Assembly: GCA_002007465.1 (NCBI GenBank)
Contig: LNAC01000272.1
Coordinates: 769,553 to 833,552 of the forward strand
From: Ailurus styani
Lineage: Eukaryota > Chordata > Mammalia > Carnivora > Ailuridae
Length of the DNA stretch: 64,000 nucleotides
Direction: 5' to 3'
Below the pieces are notes generated by a model. That model was not told the origin of the DNA, did not search any database, and saw nothing but the letters and a program-made list of their open reading frames with translations. Below are positions 57,871 to 64,000 of the stretch, piece by piece (position 1 is the first letter of the stretch; each line of letters starts with the position of its first letter). Position numbers and translations under genes: made by a program.

Positions 57871-59525
57871 CCTTGGGTGGTACCAAAGAGGCTGAGAATT
57901 CTATTCCCAGAGACGTTAGCAGATGTGGGGTCTAGGGCTAAGACATCTACAATCTAGTTTGTAGCAAATAGGTTCTAGTGATCATTACTGAAAAAGAAAC
58001 AGTAGTTCAGAGCTGTATACCTGCAGGAAAATAGGCAATGGGCGTGGATGGTTGTGTTCCACAGCTTCTAAGTATCTGTCCAAAGTTACAGCATCCACAG
58101 ACACAAAAACGAAGCCATCAAAGATACGCTGTGTGATGGAGTAGTCCAGAACGTTGAAGAAATTCCTGCTGAAATCCACATCATTGGAGCAAGATCGTTG
58201 GAGCAAGAAATTGACTAGACATAAATTTAGGATATTAAGAAAGGTAGAGATGAAGGGCAATGGGGAGAAAAGGCACAGTTGGGTTAGTTTACAGTGTCCT
58301 ACTTGGAAGTTCCCTTCCTTAAGAGGAAGGACGGTGGATCAGGATGGGTCCGCGGTACGGATTGGGGCCCTGAGGGATGTCTTGTGAATTTGTGTTACAT
58401 TGCGTGAGAGAGCTAGCTTAGCCTTCAGTCCCACGTGTTCATGAAAACACTGGGTCTGGGTTGAGGGACACCAGCTGGTGTGGGCAACACTGTACATGGC
58501 AATGGCTGGACAGTAGTTTTGACCTCACTTCATGTTGAACATAATTTTGACATCTCAGAAAATCCTGTAATACACTGTTGGCCTAACCAAAGCATCCTGG
58601 AGAGAGAAAATGCCTGGGTTATTGCCTCTTGTCATTCCTTGGTCTATAGGAAAAGTCCTATCTGCTACAGATGGGTAGGCACTTAGAAACAAATCAGTAT
58701 TTGATTTAAGGAGCAGAATACTGGTGTCTGGCCATGCGACAAATCCCCCCAGCTGCCTCCAGGGGGCAGTCTTACAAGGGCAGGTCCGCAGCAACCACAT
58801 CCTCTGATGAATTCATTTCCTTGGATCCTCCATAGATTTCTTTGAAACAACCCGGGAATCCTATAAGCAAGACAGTATTATGGGTATATCACGTAAGTGT
58901 CTGTGTTGCCGGCAAACAACAGTTTGTAACTCACCTGGTTAGCAGGGCAACTCAGCTAGACTGGAAGGGATACAGAGCATCATCTACTGAGCGGAATTCA
59001 AAATTTGATGGGAACGTTGGGTTTTTAGGAAACGTGGCAGGCAAAACACAGAAGGGCAAGGTCAGGAGTAGATGCCAACCTCAGAGCCTGGAAATCAGCC
59101 CAGGAGGCAGGGCTGGCTCCCCGTGCATCTGCCTTTTTAGAGGAAGAAGAGGAATTGGCCACGATTATCATCATAGATGCTAACTATGTATTCAGGGGGA
59201 GCAGCCCAGAGTTTGTGAGGGGGACTCGATAACACTTGGGGGACCACCGAGGGGTCTGGAGGGGGGGGGATTCACCAGCAGATCTTGTACTTAGCATCAG
59301 GACCCGAGCACAATATAGTCATTTCCTCCCCGGGAATTTAGTAGTGGAAGAAATTCTATATCCAGATTTGGGGCATATTTATGTTAGCATGTTATTGTTA
59401 GAGTATCGTCATGTCTTCTGGTCTCGGTTGTACAATCTCTGATAAGCCATGCCAGACGACGTGGTTAGATGTAATTTCAGGTGGCACAGAGAGCACAGAA
59501 TATAGAGTTCAGGTCTTGGTGGTAA
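57871..59525. other. Unclassified intergenic block
   Basis: About 1.65 kb matching no repeat I recognise. It holds an antisense open frame at 57985-58260 (91 codons, hydrophobic start, then a segment with SVDAVTLDRYLEAVEH) and a plus-strand one at 58842-59183 (113 codons). I cannot assign either to a family. Their base composition is less repeat-like than that of the neighbours. It may be an old endogenous retroelement interior, a decayed processed pseudogene, or chance. Confidence 0.35.
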
Positions 59526-59995
59526 TGGTGGATAGAATAAGGGTCACCAGAAGATATGTCCTCATCTTAACCCTCCAGAAACTGAGAATGTGACCTTGCT
59601 TAGAAATAGGGTCTTTATAGATGCAATTAAGTGAAGGATCTTAAGAACCTGGATTGGGGAGGGGGGGTGGCTAAATCTAATAATTGGTTCCTTACAAGGA
59701 ATAGGAGAGGGACACTTGTCACAAGACAGACACAGGGGGGAAGGTCATGAGCAGATGACGTGGAGACAGGGCAGGGTGGGGAGAGACAGAGCCTGCAGTC
59801 GAGGGAGACCCGTAGCCACCAGAAGGTGGGAAGAGGCGAGGAAGGATTCTCCCCGAGGCCCACGGGCCAGAGCGCAGACTTGGCAACACCTCAGCTTCCG
59901 ACTTCTGCCCTCCAGAACAGTGAGAGAATGCGTTTGTGTTGTTTTAAATCACCCACTTGTGGTAATTTGTTACAGCAGCCCCAGGAAGCTAATGG
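59526..59995 (+). repeat. MaLR (MLT1-type) LTR, sense
   Basis: 'tggtggatagaataagggtc', 'gagaatgtgaccttgcttagaaatagggtctttatagatgcaatt', 'ccagaagg', 'ctgccctccagaacagtgagagaat' and 'gttttaaatcacccacttgtggtaatttgttacagcagcccc' give an end-to-end MLT1 LTR. Solitary and non-coding. Confidence 0.85.
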
Positions 59996-61232
59996 AGTGG
60001 CCTTGGAGTTAATTCATTTCTTGCACTGTTTTAACACACGTCAGAGTCCTCCAGGGGAAAATCTACTCTGTCCACGAGGACCCTTCTCTGCTGCGGTATT
60101 TCCTCCACACAGAAGCGGCTCGTTAGTGTGACTTTCCTGTTCTCTCTGTGTCATCTAGTTCCTGAGCCCTGGGTCCATAGGGAAGCAGAATTGGAGGGCG
60201 AGCTGGGGAAAAGGGACTGAGGGACAGGGCGGACATCAGCTGTGCCCCTCGCTTGCCCTTCTTGGGAGCAGCTTACCTGCAGAGAGCGCCCAGATGCCCA
60301 GTCGCCGTGAGATGGGGTCTTCCCACACATTCCTCTTTGGTCTTATTGCTCGAGATTTAGGCAGAGACAGGTGCTGTTTGCTGGTTCCCTTGCACACTCA
60401 CACTTACCATATTATTTCTGGCTTGAAACTAGCTGATGGTTAATATCCTACTGTTCTGTCCTCTTTCAGTCTATGTATTTATTCAGTCGATACAGATGCA
60501 TGTATCGTAGTCACCCGAAGCCCCAGGAATGGTCAGAGATGAAGGCGCAGAGAGAGCACGAGGCCGCCTTGCTCTTGGCTCTGCCGGTGCTTCTGCAACG
60601 CGGGAAATGACCCTTCTCCCGGGTCCTGTGACTCTTGAGGTTTCCAGATGGACGAGTTAGTGCTCTTTCAGAACCTTGGCTGGGAAGATGACCCATCTTG
60701 TTTACCTTACACTGAATACTTTTTAAAACCATGGTCTCTGGTTTACTGAGCCAAGAGGAAGTGAGAAGAAGAGGCTGGCAAGAGGCAACAGGAGGGACCA
60801 TACGGGGGAGACCCCTCCACACCCCACCCGCACACACACGGGAGAAGGATGGCAGATAGCAAGCCTCCTTGGCCTGGCTCCTGGTGCTGGGTTGACAGCA
60901 ATCCCCTTCTAATCAACTATTGGAAAGAAGACCGGGTCGTGTGATTGTGCCTTGAGGCCCCCCGTCAGCAGTTTCCCATCCAGAAGTGTGTCAGAAAACG
61001 TGCATCCAGCCTTCCTCGAGATGTTCTCTCTCTCTCCCAAAGCGCCGGGCTCCCCAGCAACCTCTCCCCTCATCTTCTCATTTCGCAGACTCTGCACGCT
61101 GCTCTCCTCTGGCCGGCTCCTGGATCCTTTCTTCTTTGGGTTACTGGGTATAATTTACTAGTGGAAATTCTTCTGGTTCTTTCCAAGTCCAGGAGAAGTC
61201 TCCCAGCTGAATGAGCAGGGAAAGAATGTCCA
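59996..61232. other. Intergenic: nothing recognised
   Basis: About 1.2 kb without a named repeat. Short open frames only. Confidence 0.45.
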
Positions 61233-61450
61233 TTTTTTTTTTTTTAAGATTTATTTGAGAGAGAGCCAGTGACAGAGAGAGAGAGAGCAAGAGAGAGAGT
61301 GATAGAGCACATGAGCAGGGGGGAGGGACAAAGGGAGAAGCAGATTCCCTGCTGAGCAGGGAGCCTGATGCGGGGCTCCATCCTGGGACCCTGGGATTGT
61401 GACCTGAGCCGAAGGCAGATACTTAACCGACTGAGCCACCCAGGCGCCCC
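61233..61450 (-). repeat. Older carnivore SINE, antisense
   Basis: T-run, GA-rich half, then 'tgagccgaaggcagatactt' and the head in reverse ending ccacccaggcgcccc. Confidence 0.93.
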
Positions 61451-62399
61451 AGAATCAGTCTATCTTTAAAGGCAGAGGGTAAAGCAATATTGCCAACTGC
61501 ATCGTGACTTTTTCTTTTGTGCTTGTCGCCCCATTTCCTTCCAGAGCCGTCCCCTTGCCTTCCGGGCAGAGCCGAGGGAGGACACTGATGGCGGCGTGTG
61601 GCTCTCTTCCCTGGTCATGGGGCGCTTGTTGGCAGAGGGACAGCTACTGCTGTACCTCATCTCTGTGTCTCAACTACGGGGAAGGTTTTCTTCCCCGGTT
61701 TCCAGCACTAATGTAGATTTTATATCATATCCGTTCAGTGGTTATGGTTAGGTGGTTGGAGTAGAAAATTTGAGCTCAAATCATCTTCTTGGATCAGAAG
61801 TCTCTACCTGACCTGAAATTTCATGTCAATACCAGGGTTTTTTGTTTTGTTTTGTTTTCAAATTTTCTTTTCCAATTTCTTTATTTATGCTTTGCAACAC
61901 AGGACATTGTGTTCTCAGTTTTCCTGACGGCGTACATGAATGGGGGAATATTTGTTTCACGCCATCTTTTGGTTTCTTTCTTGGTTTTCAAAAACAACAA
62001 TAAAAATACACTGCTCTGGTACATATTTAATGAAAGAGCATTTAGCAATTTCGTGGGGAATGCCGAGGAAGTCCCACTTCTTGCTTTGATGGTAAACCAG
62101 GGGCCCAGGCTAGGATTGAATGTCGTGCTTGCCTTGGAGGACTCGGCAGCGGCTTCTGCGTGTCTCTTTCAGGCTGACGCTCGCAATGGAAGAGCAAAAG
62201 AACAGAGCTGAGAAAACATGCTTCAAGTCTGAGTTTCTGAGCCATATGAGCAAATGATGAAGACAAGGGCAGAAAACAAAATCAGAAACGAGTGTGTTCC
62301 TCTTCCTCTTATGTTCTCTGTGTTAGTGAATGACACATGGTTCATGTCAAAAATCAGGGAGCTAGCCTTCACACATCTCTCCCCCTACCTTTTTAGTCA
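61451..62399. other. Intergenic: nothing recognised
   Basis: A 140-codon open frame at 61789-62211 starts in a T-rich stretch and carries no domain; treated as chance. Confidence 0.4.
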
Positions 62400-62730
62400 T
62401 TCACCAAGTCTTATCAATCCTATCTCCCTAAGAACTCTCAAATCCATCGATTTCCTCCTATGTCCGTGACCGCTTGTACCAGCTTATGCTAATAGGACTC
62501 TCGCTTGGGTTATTAAACATACAGTCAGAGTAATCATTCCAATCTTATCATGCCATTGGGCTGGCAGATATTATACTAAACAAGCCCTTGAGCTTAGGAT
62601 AAAGTCCAAAACCCTATAGCACGGCATGAGTGCCCTTCACAAACTTGACCCCTGCTCACTTTTCTGTCCATTTAACTTGAGCCAATCCCATTTTCACTTT
62701 GTGCCCCAAAAGTATTTGTCTGCTTAGACT
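62400..62730 (+). repeat. L2 fossil
   Basis: 'gataaagtccaaaaccctatagcacggcatgagtgcccttcacaa' matches the L2 3' region; the sequence upstream fits less well. Confidence 0.45.
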
Positions 62731-62734
62731 GGTT

Positions 62735-63270
62735 TATGCTACAGCAACAACTAAAAAACATCAGCAGTTCAACAGATAAAGATAATTGCTTGTTCGTATA
62801 AATCCCAGGGTAGGTTGGACGATTCTCCAAGCCCGCTGTCCGTGGGTCAGCAATCCAGGGTCCTTTAACTTGTGGCTCATCATGTCAAGTCCATCATCCA
62901 TGTTAACTGCCCAAAGGGAAGAAAGGGACTGGAGAAACCACAGGGGCTCTCCACTGCTTCAACTAGGAAGAATATACAGCAATCTCACTCTTTTTTTTTT
63001 TTTTTAGATTTTATTTATTTACTTGACACAGAGAGAGAGATCACAAGTAGGCAGAGAGGCAGGCAGAGAGAGAGGGGGAAGCAGGCTCCCTGCTGAGCAG
63101 AGAGCCTGATGTGGGCCTCGAACCCAGGACCCTGAGATCATGACCTGAGCGGAAGGCAGAGGCTTAACCCACTGAGCCACCCAGGCGCTCCAGCAATCTC
63201 ACTCTTATTTCATTGGCCAGAATAAGTCACATGGCTCTACACGGAGGCTGGGAATTGTAGTCTCCAAGAA
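62735..63270. repeat. Old LTR-like repeat split by a SINE
   Basis: 'cagataaagataattgcttg', 'gtgggtcagcaatccagggtcc' and, beyond the SINE, 'tttcattggccagaataagtcacatggctctac' belong to the same class of ancient repeat as 1735-2290. Family uncertain. Confidence 0.4.
62993..63190 (-). repeat. Carnivore SINE, antisense, with 16-bp target-site duplication
   Basis: Full-length antisense SINE. cagcaatctcactctt is exact at 62977-62992 and 63191-63206, inside an older repeat. Confidence 0.97.
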
Positions 63271-63827
63271 AGAGGCATAGGAAAAGGGGTCTGGCGAATG
63301 TGCCGCATTTTCTCTGCCACACCAAACATTTACCAAGCATGTGGTGGTTGAATTGGAACTTTCATCTTTGGGCCTTTGCACGTTTTCCTTTTTGTCTGGA
63401 ATTCTTACTTCACACCCAAACCTTCTCATGGATAATTTCTGCCCAGAACTGTTTTTGTGGAGGAATGCATGGGAATGCCAGGCTACAACCTCTTTCTCAG
63501 GATTCTGAAATCTGGGACAGTATTCTAGAAGCTGGCCTTTAACAGGCATCTTTAAAATGAGAGATAAATTACAATCCTTTAAATTTGATTTTCAAATCAA
63601 ATAAAAATGTTTTTTATATAGATTTTCATATCTCCCTTTGTGATAAAAAGAAGTTATGTTTAGATGGTGGGTTCAAAGTCAATGAGCATCCATCTCTCTA
63701 GTTCTGGATCTGATGTGATATCCAGCCCATTTCACAGCTGATACCACTGAGAACATACTGGAAAAGTGAAATGGCGTGAACAAGCAACAGATGAACGATT
63801 TCTTAATTCTCTTTTTGTTTTTGTTTC
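63271..63827. other. Intergenic: nothing recognised
   Basis: About 550 bp, no named feature. Confidence 0.45.
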
Positions 63828-64000
63828 TTTTTTTAAGAGAGGGAGAGAGAGCATGAGTGGTGGAGGGGGAGCAGAGGGAGCAGGACAGAGAAAATCTTAA
63901 ATAGGCCCAACACCCAGCCCAACATGGGACTTGATCTCACAACCCTGAGATCATGACCTGAGCTGAAATCAAGAGTCAGGTGATTAACCAATTGAGCCAC
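63828..64000 (-). repeat. Older carnivore SINE, antisense, cut by window end
   Basis: GA-rich half, then 'gacttgatctcacaaccctgagatcatgacctgagctgaaatcaagagt' and the start of the head in reverse (gagccac). The terminal bases lie outside the window. Confidence 0.9.

Noticed and set aside
54706..64000. Start of a downstream neighbouring gene
   Set aside because: No exon, signal peptide or CpG-rich promoter recognised; only repeats and unassigned sequence.

Overview
The window is mammalian nuclear DNA, almost certainly from a caniform carnivore and probably a mustelid (ferret, mink, marten or relative). The main evidence is about twenty copies of a tRNA-derived carnivore SINE. It has a G-G-C-G-C-C-T-G-G-G-T-G-G-C-T-C-A-G head, a 'gtgggttaaagcctctgc' segment, a CT-rich body and an (AAATA)n/poly(A) tail. 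Several copies have intact target-site duplications, so the family was active recently. The species call rests on recalled SINE subfamily sequence and was not tested by a search.

The window holds one recognisable protein-coding gene, SH3GL3 (endophilin-A3), on the + strand. Coding exons 2 to 9 lie at 4309-4377, 10320-10392, 12792-12935, 16516-16649, 20206-20364, 28826-28929, 30263-30372 and 54039-54244 (stop included). All have GT-AG boundaries and compatible phases. They encode 332 residues. With the family's usual 15-codon first exon, which must lie upstream of the window, the protein would be 347 aa, the length I recall for human SH3GL3. Exons 2-7 and the start of exon 8 encode the N-BAR membrane-bending domain, exon 8 the variable linker, and exon 9 the C-terminal SH3 domain that binds proline-rich partners such as dynamin and synaptojanin. 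The 3' UTR follows from 54245 with three AATAAA signals (54497, 54526, 54681).

Layout: 1-4308 is the 3' part of intron 1; 4378-30262 holds introns 2 to 7; 30373-54038 is a 23.7-kb intron 8; about 54.7 kb to the end is intergenic. In human the next gene downstream is, as I recall, ADAMTSL3, but none of it is visible here. Everything else I can name is repeat: carnivore SINEs, degraded LINE-1 (including a long antisense copy in intron 8), MaLR-type LTRs, L2/MIR and hAT fossils, and simple repeats. An 11-kb, relatively GC-rich stretch (about 20.06-31.21 kb) has no SINE that I can see.

The sequence carries assembly scars. Single N bases at 13504, 30053, 31364 and 31513 are flanked by near-identical duplicated sequence (80, 201, 92 and 73 bp), which looks like unmerged contig overlap. 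One contig end carries a 61-bp antisense fragment of 5S rRNA. I found no new defence, mobile or metabolic system. The items most worth a second look are a small CpG-rich patch inside intron 8, the 5S fragment at a gap, the 201-bp duplication abutting exon 8, and an unclassified block at 58.0-59.5 kb.
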